DNA of 56,363 nucleotides from Alphaproteobacteria bacterium (lineage in GTDB: Bacteria; Pseudomonadota; Alphaproteobacteria; Reyranellales; Reyranellaceae), in assembly GCA_947474005.1 (NCBI GenBank), contig CANJHI010000013.1, positions 1-56,363 on the forward strand. Direction: 5' to 3'. Shown here one piece after another: positions 26,142 through 33,096 of this stretch (the first letter of the stretch is position 1; the number at the start of each line of letters is the position of its first letter). Both the position numbers and the translations under genes were made by a program. Under the pieces are notes generated by a model. That model did no database searches, was not told the DNA's origin, and saw only the letters and a list, made by a program, of their open reading frames with translations.

Positions 26142-27166
26142 GGTTTATATTGATACACGAGCACTCTTGCGTCCTTGCCACCGCCGACATTTTCCACGAT
26201 TTTTTTGATTTGGGCAGCACTAAGTCTCGCGCCGCCGGTCTTGAGATCGACAATTACGATGGTGCCATCGGCGTGCGTCCAGGCCAGATCAACTCGTGCA
26301 GTGTCCTTCTTGCCATAAGTTTCTTCGTTGCCTTTGACGTAGCTGACCTCCGCTCGAATTCCTTCAGCCCCGTATTTCTCTGCGATCCCCTTGGAGAGAT
26401 GGTGCCATTCGGTGCCCAAAGCTGCCCCACCACTCTTGGTTACCAATCGTCCGGCTTCTTGATAAATCTCGTCCATCTTTCCGAAGCGGGCATCATACTC
26501 GACGAGCTGTTCGAGGGTCTTCGGAACCAGCTTGTATTTGCCATTCTCTAGAGGGCGGGCTCTGCTGACCTCCATTTCCAGCACGAGCGCGCGGGCCGGA
26601 TCGTCGTCGTCAGGAGGCGAGAATCCGGGTAGCGGCGCATGCGGGTCCTTCGGGATCGAAAAGCCGCCACCGACGATCTGGCCGCCGGATTTCGCGATGT
26701 TGTCGGGCAAGATCTTTTCGGGCTCGAGAGGTAGGGGTGGCTTGGAGGGCGGTGAAAGTGCTGGGCCGGCCGGTGGCGGTGCTGAGAAAGGCGGTGGGCT
26801 GGCCTGGTTGGCGTCCGGATTGACCGGCTTGAAGAGCGGGCCGCCGATGGGCGCGGGCAGAGCGGGAGCCGGTCCGATGGGTCGTCGTAGGATCGGCGCA
26901 AATCTCGGACCGGGCAGGGGAAGGATCGGCGGTAGCTCCGGCGCCATGAATTCCTTTGGCACCTTGGAGGTCCACACCCTTCCGAATGCTTCGGCCGCGC
27001 CCGGTACGAGAAGGCCTGCGAGATGAAGGTTCGGGTCGGATTGCGGGGGCGGCGTTTGCTGACTATCGCTGTTCAGGGTCGGATAGAGCGCGAGGGCGCT
27101 ATTGAATGGCGGTGGCGTCGACTCGCCAAAGGACGTTGGTGGCACGGGGCTGCGCATCTGGCACAT
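26138..27166 (-). CDS. Candidate toxin: Pro-rich protein with PD-(D/E)xK-like C-terminus
   Basis: 342 residues. Residues 1-200 are Pro/Ala/Gly-rich and probably disordered (PPPQSDP, PPFSAPPPAGP), without a signal peptide. Residues 210-342 form a compact domain. ARVDLAW (Asp293) then TIVIVDLKTG (Asp307, Lys309) fits the D-Xn-(D/E)xK core of restriction-endonuclease-like nucleases, with a helix before (HHLSKGIAEKYGAEGIRAEVSY) and after (LSAAQIKKIVENV). A long non-catalytic N-part, a nuclease-like C-terminal tip and two small downstream genes are the layout of polymorphic toxins. No secretion-system gene or known trafficking domain is visible, so the export route is open. The ATG at 27166 has GGAG 6 bases upstream; two terminators lie just before it. 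Confidence 0.68.
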   Translation of the reverse strand: MCQMRSPVPPTSFGESTPPPFNSALALYPTLNSDSQQTPPPQSDPNLHLAGLLVPGAAEAFGRVWTSKVPKEFMAPELPPILPLPGPRFAPILRRPIGPAPALPAPIGGPLFKPVNPDANQASPPPFSAPPPAGPALSPPSKPPLPLEPEKILPDNIAKSGGQIVGGGFSIPKDPHAPLPGFSPPDDDDPARALVLEMEVSRARPLENGKYKLVPKTLEQLVEYDARFGKMDEIYQEAGRLVTKSGGAALGTEWHHLSKGIAEKYGAEGIRAEVSYVKGNEETYGKKDTARVDLAWTHADGTIVIVDLKTGGARLSAAQIKKIVENVGGGKDARVLVYQYKP

Positions 27167-27187
27167 GCTTGTCTCCGGAAATGAAAA

Positions 27188-27209
27188 AAGCCGCCCGGGA
27201 GGGCGGCTT
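27188..27209 (-). terminator. Intrinsic terminator 1 in toxin leader
   Basis: AAGCCGCCC and GGGCGGCTT form a perfect 9-bp stem with a 4-base loop. Read leftward the stem is followed by a T-run (GGCTTTTTTC), the form of a strong Rho-independent terminator. It ends only 21 bases before the toxin-like start codon. Confidence 0.8.
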
Positions 27210-27233
27210 GGAGGACGGTGGAACGGACAATAA

Positions 27234-27265
27234 AAAGCCCGCGCGGCGCGAGCCGGGCGGGCTTT
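27234..27265 (-). terminator. Intrinsic terminator 2 in toxin leader
   Basis: AAAGCCCGC and GCGGGCTTT pair over 9 bp around a loop that itself contains a CGGC-GCGA-GCCG stem. Read leftward it runs into GGGCTTTTTATTG. With terminator 1 it makes a tandem pair upstream of the toxin-like gene. Confidence 0.75.
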
Positions 27266-27457
27266 GGAGGGCCGACGGATTACCCGTCAGCATATATATT
27301 TTTACGCCAAAATCTGCTGAATCGTCAAGTTTACTTACTCACAACTTCTCACATCACGCCTTGGCGTATCCTGCCTTGGAGCATACCTCATCTTGTGTCA
27401 TGAGATTGAGTGGCGGGGTTTACGGCGCCTGTTGATTCATGTGAACAATGTGCAGTT
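27266..27457. other. AT-rich control region between toxin operon and lipoprotein
   Basis: This is the lowest-GC stretch of the window (CAGCATATATATTTTTACG near 27290, then TACTTACTCACAACTTCTCAC). It separates the leftward toxin-like operon from the rightward lipoprotein gene, so promoters for both could lie here. A leftward transcript starting here must cross both terminators. I see no convincing gene. Confidence 0.4.
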
Positions 27458-27910
27458 GTGACTACCGTTCAAGCAGCCGCCGCTTCGTTTCTCCTCGCCG
27501 CAGCGTTGGGTGTGGGCGGCTGCGTCACCGGCAAGCCGCCGCAAGTCGCGGCCGTCGCGCCGGCCGATCCTCGCCAGCAGGAGATCGACGACCGCAAGGA
27601 GCATCTGCTGCAGCAGCTCGCCACGTGCGAGAGCGGCAGTTGGGGGCCTCAGGCAGCGCCGATCTACGGCGGTCGGGGCGCCTATCACGGCCGCTTCCAG
27701 TTCACGCCGCGAACCTTCATCACCTACACGCGCATGCGCGACGGTACCGAACTCACGGTGAAGGAAGCCATCGATTACGCGCAAACCTACGACAAGGCCG
27801 CCAGCCTCGCCTGGTACATGATCTACGAGCTGGAGCAGCCGTGGCACTGGCCGCTGTGCTCACGCAAGCTCGGCATCCCGGCGCAAGTAAAGCAGATCAA
27901 GCAGCTCTAG
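27458..27910 (+). CDS. Lipoprotein with lysozyme/transglycosylase-like region
   Basis: 150 residues from a GTG start, which gives a clean signal (MTTVQAAAASFLLAAALGVGGC) with a lipobox-like VGGC. After a helical linker the segment CESGSWG...GRGAYHGRFQFTPRTF resembles the C/E-S-G...G-x-x-QF core of transglycosylase-like and phage lysozyme domains, with Glu as the candidate catalytic residue. It could trim peptidoglycan from the envelope. The likeness is by eye and short. It is convergent with the PIN-like/membrane gene, with 18 bases between their ends, and divergent from the toxin-like operon. A start at 27410 is possible but would spoil the signal peptide. Confidence 0.6.
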   Translation: MTTVQAAAASFLLAAALGVGGCVTGKPPQVAAVAPADPRQQEIDDRKEHLLQQLATCESGSWGPQAAPIYGGRGAYHGRFQFTPRTFITYTRMRDGTELTVKEAIDYAQTYDKAASLAWYMIYELEQPWHWPLCSRKLGIPAQVKQIKQL

Positions 27911-27928
27911 ACGGAGGCGCCGGCCTCG

Positions 27929-28717
27929 CTAGCGCCCGCCATGGAACAGCCGGCGCCACCAGCCGCCGAGAGGCGTGTCCTCGATGCTGAGGTCGAGGCT
28001 GTCGAAGCCGCGAACCATGATGTAGAGTCCGCCGATGAACTGGAGCGACTTGGCAGTCGACAGTTCGTAGCTCGCGGGCAGCACGACGACGGACTGCGAG
28101 GCGATGAGCAGGCCGATCGTGATCTCGAACAGGCCGTAGGAAAACCTGTGCCGGCCGCGCCACCAGAAGAAGAGGGCGGCCACGAGCAGCAGCAGGCCCG
28201 GAATGAGCCATGCCGGCGTCCGGTGAAAGATGAGCTGGTGGTTGAGGACGGTGACGATCGCCGCCGCCGTCGCCGCCGCGGCGATGAGAAAGCCAGCCGC
28301 CAGATGGCGTCGCTGGCCCGAGACGATGCGCCGGGCCAATTCGCCGATGCCAGAATCGCCTGGAGTGGCCCGGTGCGCCGACAAGAATTCACCGCCATCG
28401 ATCGATGTCACGCCCTCTACGGCCAGAAGCCGGATGAGGCGGCGCTCCGTCGTGACCACGCGGACATTCGCGGCGCCGCTCTCCCCGGCGTACGCGAGCG
28501 CCACTTCTGCCGTGCTGCCGCCGGAGGGTGGCACGACGACGGCGCCGGCATCGATCACCCGATCGAGAAGGGTCTGGAGGTCGGCGCGTAGTCCGCGCGA
28601 GACGCGGCCCCGGATGTCATCGACAACGGCTGGCGGAACGATCAGCTTTCCCGCCGTCGTCCAGGCGAGAATCTCCGGACACTGGACGATCGCGCCGGTG
28701 TCGAGGACGTAAAACAC
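27929..28717 (-). CDS. PIN-like domain fused to a three-helix membrane domain
   Basis: 262 residues. Residues 1-115 read as a PIN-like ribonuclease fold: MFYVLDTGAIV with Asp6, IVPPAVVDDI with Asp33/Asp34, a helix with Glu71, then VRVVTTERRLIRLL where the usual third Asp is Glu91. Residues about 135-235 hold three hydrophobic helices (HLAAGFLIAAAATAAAIVTVL, AWLIPGLLLLVAALFFWW, FEITIGLLIASQSVVVLP). The protein would place a PIN-like domain on the cytoplasmic face of the membrane. No antitoxin gene is beside it; the gene starts 3 bases after the aspartate aminotransferase and is last in a five-gene operon. Catalysis is uncertain because the acidic set is atypical. Confidence 0.65.
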   Translation of the reverse strand: MFYVLDTGAIVQCPEILAWTTAGKLIVPPAVVDDIRGRVSRGLRADLQTLLDRVIDAGAVVVPPSGGSTAEVALAYAGESGAANVRVVTTERRLIRLLAVEGVTSIDGGEFLSAHRATPGDSGIGELARRIVSGQRRHLAAGFLIAAAATAAAIVTVLNHQLIFHRTPAWLIPGLLLLVAALFFWWRGRHRFSYGLFEITIGLLIASQSVVVLPASYELSTAKSLQFIGGLYIMVRGFDSLDLSIEDTPLGGWWRRLFHGGR

Positions 28718-28720
28718 CGT

Positions 28721-29923
28721 TCAGCGAAGCTCGCGGCAGAATTCCTGGATCCGCCCGCAGCCTTCGCGCAGGCTGGCCACGTCGGTGGCGTAGGAGATGC
28801 GGAAGTAAGGGCTCATGCCGTATGCCGCGCCCTGCACGGTGGCGACGTGCTTCTCTTCCAGGAGCGCCGTCACGAAGGCGGTGTCGGTGTCGATCCGGCG
28901 GCCGCCCTTGCTGGTCTTGCCGATGCAGCCCGCGATATTGGGAAACACGTAGAACGCGCCTTCCGGCTTGTGACAGGTGATGCCGGGCGCGGCGCGCAGT
29001 ATCGCCACCACCTCGTCGCGCCGCTTCTGATAGTCGGCCGCGCGTTCCTTCAAAAGGTCTTGCGGCCCGTTGAGCGCCGCGGTTGCCGCGGCCTGGCTGA
29101 TGGTCGAGATGCCCGAGCCGATCTGGCCCTGCATGTTGGTCATGGCGGCGATCAGTGGCCGCGGGCCACCGGCAAAGCCCACCCGCCAGCCGGTCATGGC
29201 ATAGGCCTTGGATGCGCCATTCACCGTCAGGGTGCGCTCTTTCAGCTTCGGCTCGAGCTCGGCGATGGTGCAGAAATCGAAGTCGTCGTAGAGCAGATGC
29301 TCGTAGACGTCGTCGGCCATGATCATCACATGCGGGTGGCGCAGCAGCACGTCGGCAATGGCGCGCATTTCGGCGCGTGAAAGCACAGCGCCCGTCGGAT
29401 TGTTGGGGAAGTTCAGCACCATCCACTTGGTCTTGGGCGTGATGGCGGCTTCCAGGTCGGCGGCGCGCAGCTTGAACTGGTTGTTCTCGGGGCACGACAC
29501 GAACACCGGCGTGGCGCCGGCGACCGTCGCCTGGTCGGCGTAGGAGATCCAGCCCGGTACCGGAATGATCACCTCGTCGCCCGGGTTCACGCTCGCCATC
29601 AGCGCGTCGTACATGATCTGCTTGCTGCCGTTGGAGACCATGATCTCCTCGAGCGCATAGTCGAGATTGTTGTCGCGTTTGAATTTGGCGCGGATCGCCT
29701 CCTTGAGCGGCTTCACGCCGTCCTGCGGCGGATACTTGGTGTCGCCGGCCAGCGCCGCCTTGTACGCCGCTTCGATGGCGTGCAGTGGCGTCGGGAAGTC
29801 GGGCTCGCCCGAGGACAGGCCCACGATCTTCACGCCCTCGGCACGCAGCTCGCGCACCTTGCGGGTCATGGCAGCGGACGCCGACACCTTTACGTTCTTG
29901 AGACGCTCGGAAATCTGGAACAT
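28721..29923 (-). CDS. Aspartate/aromatic aminotransferase, class I
   Basis: 400 residues, PLP-dependent fold type I. Landmarks are SSGEPDFPTP near the start, SNGSKQIMYDAL, LNFPNNPTGA, MADDVYEHLLYD and the PLP Lys in NGASKAYAMTGWRVGF, with a substrate-binding Arg in YFRISYA. The length and GEPDF motif fit the class Ib aspartate aminotransferases of alphaproteobacteria, which transfer the amino group between aspartate and 2-oxoglutarate and sometimes accept prephenate. It lies in a tight leftward operon, 11 bases after an EamA exporter gene. The ATG at 29923 yields the conserved MFQISERLKNVK start. Confidence 0.93.
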   Translation of the reverse strand: MFQISERLKNVKVSASAAMTRKVRELRAEGVKIVGLSSGEPDFPTPLHAIEAAYKAALAGDTKYPPQDGVKPLKEAIRAKFKRDNNLDYALEEIMVSNGSKQIMYDALMASVNPGDEVIIPVPGWISYADQATVAGATPVFVSCPENNQFKLRAADLEAAITPKTKWMVLNFPNNPTGAVLSRAEMRAIADVLLRHPHVMIMADDVYEHLLYDDFDFCTIAELEPKLKERTLTVNGASKAYAMTGWRVGFAGGPRPLIAAMTNMQGQIGSGISTISQAAATAALNGPQDLLKERAADYQKRRDEVVAILRAAPGITCHKPEGAFYVFPNIAGCIGKTSKGGRRIDTDTAFVTALLEEKHVATVQGAAYGMSPYFRISYATDVASLREGCGRIQEFCRELR

Positions 29924-29934
29924 GGAGCCTTCTT

Positions 29935-30774
29935 TCAATTCTTCCGATAGATCGTGAGGGCGATACTGCCCAGGACCGCGACCGACGCCACCAGCAGCCG
30001 CGCCGTGACCGGCTCGGCGAGTAGCATTGCCCCACCCAGGGCCGCAATGGCCGGCACGCAGAGCTGCACTGTCGCCGCCGACGTGGCCCGCAACATCGGC
30101 AGCACGGCATACCAGAGCACATAGCCCAGGCCCGAGGTCACGGCGCCTGAAAGGACTGCATAAAACGCACCTGTGTGGTCGACAGTACCGGCCGTGGCCG
30201 TGGCCAGCATGAGCGCGGCGGCAAAGGGCAGGGTGCGCAGGAAATTGCCACCCGTCGCTGCCGTCGGATCGCCGGCACCCTTGCCCAGGAGCGAATAGAC
30301 GCCCCACGACGCGCCCGCGGCCAGCATGAGCATCGCCTCCAGCCAGGGTGGCGCCGCAAGGCCGGGCAGCAGCAGCCAGACCAGCCCGCCTAGTGCCAGC
30401 AGCAGTCCCACGAGCCTGAGGCCGCCGATCCGTTCGCCGGTCCACAGGCCGTAGCCCATCATGGTCAGCTGCACGGCGCCGAACAGCAGCAGCGCGCCGG
30501 TCGCGGCCGTCAGATCGCGGTAGGCGAAGGAGAAGCATACCGCGTAGGCGAACAACATGGCCGCCATCGGCCAGCTTCCGCCCGCCGTCGGCCGCTTCCC
30601 ACGCAGCATGAGGATGGCGGCCAGGATCAGCGCGCCGGAGCCGAGGCGGATCGCGGTGAAGCTCGCGGCATCGATCCCGGTGTCGCGCAGTGCCAACCGG
30701 CAGAGCAGGGAATTGCCGGCGAAGGCCAGCATCGCCAGCGTCGTCAGGAGCGGAATGCGCAACGCAGAATTCAT
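29935..30774 (-). CDS. EamA/DMT family transporter
   Basis: 279 residues with about ten hydrophobic helices in two EamA repeats (start LLTTLAMLAFAGNSLLCRLAL, second half from WLEAMLMLAAGASWGVYSLLGK). Members export amino acids, nucleosides or other small metabolites. It sits 5 bases after the Ldh2-type dehydrogenase and 11 bases before the aminotransferase, so it may export a product of that pathway. The substrate is not readable. The ATG at 30774 starts MNSALRIPLL. Confidence 0.88.
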   Translation of the reverse strand: MNSALRIPLLTTLAMLAFAGNSLLCRLALRDTGIDAASFTAIRLGSGALILAAILMLRGKRPTAGGSWPMAAMLFAYAVCFSFAYRDLTAATGALLLFGAVQLTMMGYGLWTGERIGGLRLVGLLLALGGLVWLLLPGLAAPPWLEAMLMLAAGASWGVYSLLGKGAGDPTAATGGNFLRTLPFAAALMLATATAGTVDHTGAFYAVLSGAVTSGLGYVLWYAVLPMLRATSAATVQLCVPAIAALGGAMLLAEPVTARLLVASVAVLGSIALTIYRKN

Positions 30775-30779
30775 GTCGG

Positions 30780-31829
30780 TCAGAAGGGCGTCGCGATTCC
30801 GGATTGACGACCGACTTTCACGAGATCCTCGAGCGTGTCTGCGGGCAACAGCAATCCGTCGCGGCGATTTCTGGCTTCGTTTCGGGCTTCGATCTCGCCG
30901 GGATAGAACACTTCCGCGTAACCTTGGGCAAGTGGCACCGCCTTCAGCTCGGCGATCATCTTTTCCATGCGCGCGTTGAAGTCGGCGAGCGGCTGGAAGA
31001 CCTTGATGTCGAGCACGATCATCAACTGGCCGGCGCCGCTCTTGTGGTCGGTCTGGTAGGGGCCGAACACGCCGCTGCCGAAGGCGCTGCCCGTCAGCAC
31101 GCCTGACAGCATGTCCATCATCGCAGCGATCGCATAACCCTTGTGGCCGGCCATCGGCAGGATAATGCCGTCGATCGCGGCGGCCGGGTCGGTCGTCGGC
31201 GCACCGTTGGCGTCCAGTGCCCAGCCCTCCGGGATCGACTGGCCTTTTTGTTTTGCGAGATAGACCTTGCCGCGCGCCACGCCCGTGTTGGCGATGTCGA
31301 GCACCATCGGCGGATGGGAGCCGGCAGGCGCTGCCCAAGACCACGGATTCGTGCCGACGGTCTTCTTGCGGCCGCCCCATGGCGCCATTGCAGGACTCGC
31401 ATTGGTCGACAGGAAGGCGATGCAGCCTTCACGCGCCGCGATCAGCGTGTAGTAAAGCGCCGTGCCAAAATGGTTAGAGTTGCGCAGCCCGACGGCGGCA
31501 ATGCCATGCACCTTGGCGCGGCGGATGGCCTCGCGCATGGCGAACACGTTCAGCACTTGGCCCATCGCGTCGCCGCCATCGATCACGGCCACGGCCGGCG
31601 CATCGACAACGAACTTCGGCGCAGCAACCGGACTGCACACGCCCGCCTTGAGGCGGGCGAGATACCACGAGAGCCGCATGACGCCGTGCGATTGATGGCC
31701 CCACAGATCGGCCATCACCAGCGTATCGGCGACGATGCGTGCATCGGCCTCGGGCATGCCGGCCGATGCATAGACGGCGGTCGCGAAGTCGAGCAGACGG
31801 TCCGGCGAGAGTCGTCGTTCGGCAGCCAT
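30780..31829 (-). CDS. Malate/L-lactate dehydrogenase family (Ldh2) oxidoreductase
   Basis: 349 residues of the Ldh2/YlbC/DpkA family, which uses NAD(P)H to interconvert 2-oxoacids and hydroxy acids (malate, lactate, ureidoglycolate) or to reduce cyclic imino acids. Diagnostic pieces are DLWGHQSHGVMRL, LRNSNHFGTALYY with the catalytic His, NPWSWAAPA and LPMAGHKGYAIAAMMDMLSGVL. It lies 10 bases after the amidohydrolase gene. Neighbouring aminotransferase and ureide genes make a 2-oxoacid or ureidoglycolate substrate plausible, but this is not determined. Confidence 0.9.
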   Translation of the reverse strand: MAAERRLSPDRLLDFATAVYASAGMPEADARIVADTLVMADLWGHQSHGVMRLSWYLARLKAGVCSPVAAPKFVVDAPAVAVIDGGDAMGQVLNVFAMREAIRRAKVHGIAAVGLRNSNHFGTALYYTLIAAREGCIAFLSTNASPAMAPWGGRKKTVGTNPWSWAAPAGSHPPMVLDIANTGVARGKVYLAKQKGQSIPEGWALDANGAPTTDPAAAIDGIILPMAGHKGYAIAAMMDMLSGVLTGSAFGSGVFGPYQTDHKSGAGQLMIVLDIKVFQPLADFNARMEKMIAELKAVPLAQGYAEVFYPGEIEARNEARNRRDGLLLPADTLEDLVKVGRQSGIATPF

Positions 31830-31839
31830 CGGGTCGGCG

Positions 31840-32979
31840 CTAGGCGCCGAGCCCGTAGACCTTCATCGCGTTGTCGCGCGTGATCTTGGTACGGGCGGCG
31901 GGCGTGATGTCGTCGAGTTCCTTCTTCAGGAACTCCTGGCTGTCGGGCCAGATCCCGTCGGGATGCGGATAGTCCGACCCCCACATGACGTTGTCCTCGC
32001 CCAGGTGCTTCAGCAGTTCGATGCCCACCGGATCGGTCTGGTAGGTGGCGTAGAACTGGCGATGCCAGTACTCGCTGGGCTTCATTTTGAGTTCGAGGTC
32101 CCTGAACTGATCCTCCCACTCGAGATCCATGTGCTGCAGCACGTAGGGGATCCAGCCGAGGCCGGCCTCGCCGATCACGATCTTCAGGTTCGGATAGCGC
32201 TCCGGGGCACCCGAGAAGATCAGTCCCATCAGCATGGTGCTCATGTGCATCTGGAAGCCGGTGATGTGGACGGCCTGGATGCGCCGCACGACGTGCTGCG
32301 GGAATTTAGTGTAGTCCGGCGAGCGGCCACCGATCGTGTGAAAGTGCAGCGGAATGCCGGTCTCGTGACCGAACTTCCAGAGCGGCTCCCAATGCTCGTC
32401 CCAGAGCGGCGTCATGTCGGGCCGGTTGGCGATATCGAGGCCGCGCACGCCGCGCTTGGCGCAGCGCATCGCCTCGGCGACCGACTCTTCCATGTTGTAG
32501 TTCGGGATGTTGGCCAAGCCGACCAGACGGTCGGGCGCCTGCGTGCAGAAATCATGGAGCCAGTCGTTGTAGATGCGCAGCATCTCCAGCGCGGCCTCGG
32601 GATCGTTCAGCCGGCCGCTCGAGCCCAGCACGCCGTACAACACCTCGGCCTGCACGCCGTCGCGGTCCTGGTCCTGGAGACGCAGGTCGACCTCGGTGAG
32701 GCGGCGGATGCCTTTCTTGCCGTCGGCATAGAGGCCGGTCGAGGCCATGCGGTCGGAGCGATGAATGATACCAGGTACATATTCTCGCCCGGCCGAGCCC
32801 ATGCCGTTCACCAAGCCGAACTTGGCGCCGTTGCGGCTGGTCCATTCCGGGCCCTTGGGTCCCTCGATCACGTAGGGCATGCGCTCCTTCATCTGGCCCG
32901 ACGCGTTCTTCGTGAACAGGTCGGTCGGCAGCCAGATCAGGTCGATATGTCCGTCGGCGGAGATGACGTCGTATTTCAT
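31840..32979 (-). CDS. Amidohydrolase family 2 (metal-dependent hydrolase/decarboxylase)
   Basis: 379 residues, TIM-barrel amidohydrolase of the ACMSD/2-hydroxy-aromatic decarboxylase branch. Metal ligands are suggested by SADGHIDL near the start, LHFHTIGG in the middle and GSDYPHPDG near the end. Members decarboxylate or hydrolyse aromatic and related acids. It is the first gene of the leftward operon and is divergent from the flavin monooxygenase. Genes of this type often come in several copies in soil alphaproteobacteria; a second, shorter one is at 35391. The ATG at 32979 (MKYDVISADGH) follows a GGACC-type upstream sequence without a strong ribosome site. Confidence 0.88.
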   Translation of the reverse strand: MKYDVISADGHIDLIWLPTDLFTKNASGQMKERMPYVIEGPKGPEWTSRNGAKFGLVNGMGSAGREYVPGIIHRSDRMASTGLYADGKKGIRRLTEVDLRLQDQDRDGVQAEVLYGVLGSSGRLNDPEAALEMLRIYNDWLHDFCTQAPDRLVGLANIPNYNMEESVAEAMRCAKRGVRGLDIANRPDMTPLWDEHWEPLWKFGHETGIPLHFHTIGGRSPDYTKFPQHVVRRIQAVHITGFQMHMSTMLMGLIFSGAPERYPNLKIVIGEAGLGWIPYVLQHMDLEWEDQFRDLELKMKPSEYWHRQFYATYQTDPVGIELLKHLGEDNVMWGSDYPHPDGIWPDSQEFLKKELDDITPAARTKITRDNAMKVYGLGA

Positions 32980-33096
32980 GGGCGTGGTCCTCCAAGGCAA
33001 ATCATCCTCCCGCGCCGCCTGCCAAGCCAGCCCCTTCGCATCGTTCCGCGAAAACGGCCGGACCTGCCAGGGGATTCTTTGGCTAGAGTGCGCCCC

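Noticed and set aside
27106..27435. 109-residue rightward frame over the toxin leader
   Set aside because: It spans two intrinsic terminators and the toxin start and has no domain character or ribosome site.
24754..27457. Integrated phage or transposon carrying the toxin locus
   Set aside because: No integrase, transposase, tRNA boundary or flanking direct repeat was found; only the base composition hints at acquisition.
27929..28717. VapBC toxin-antitoxin module
   Set aside because: No small antitoxin gene lies upstream or downstream; the upstream neighbour is an aminotransferase, and the protein has membrane helices.
31963..33096. Long 5' extension of the monooxygenase frame (to 971 residues)
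   Set aside because: The extension is antisense to the amidohydrolase gene and lacks protein character; the ATG at 33097 is adequate.
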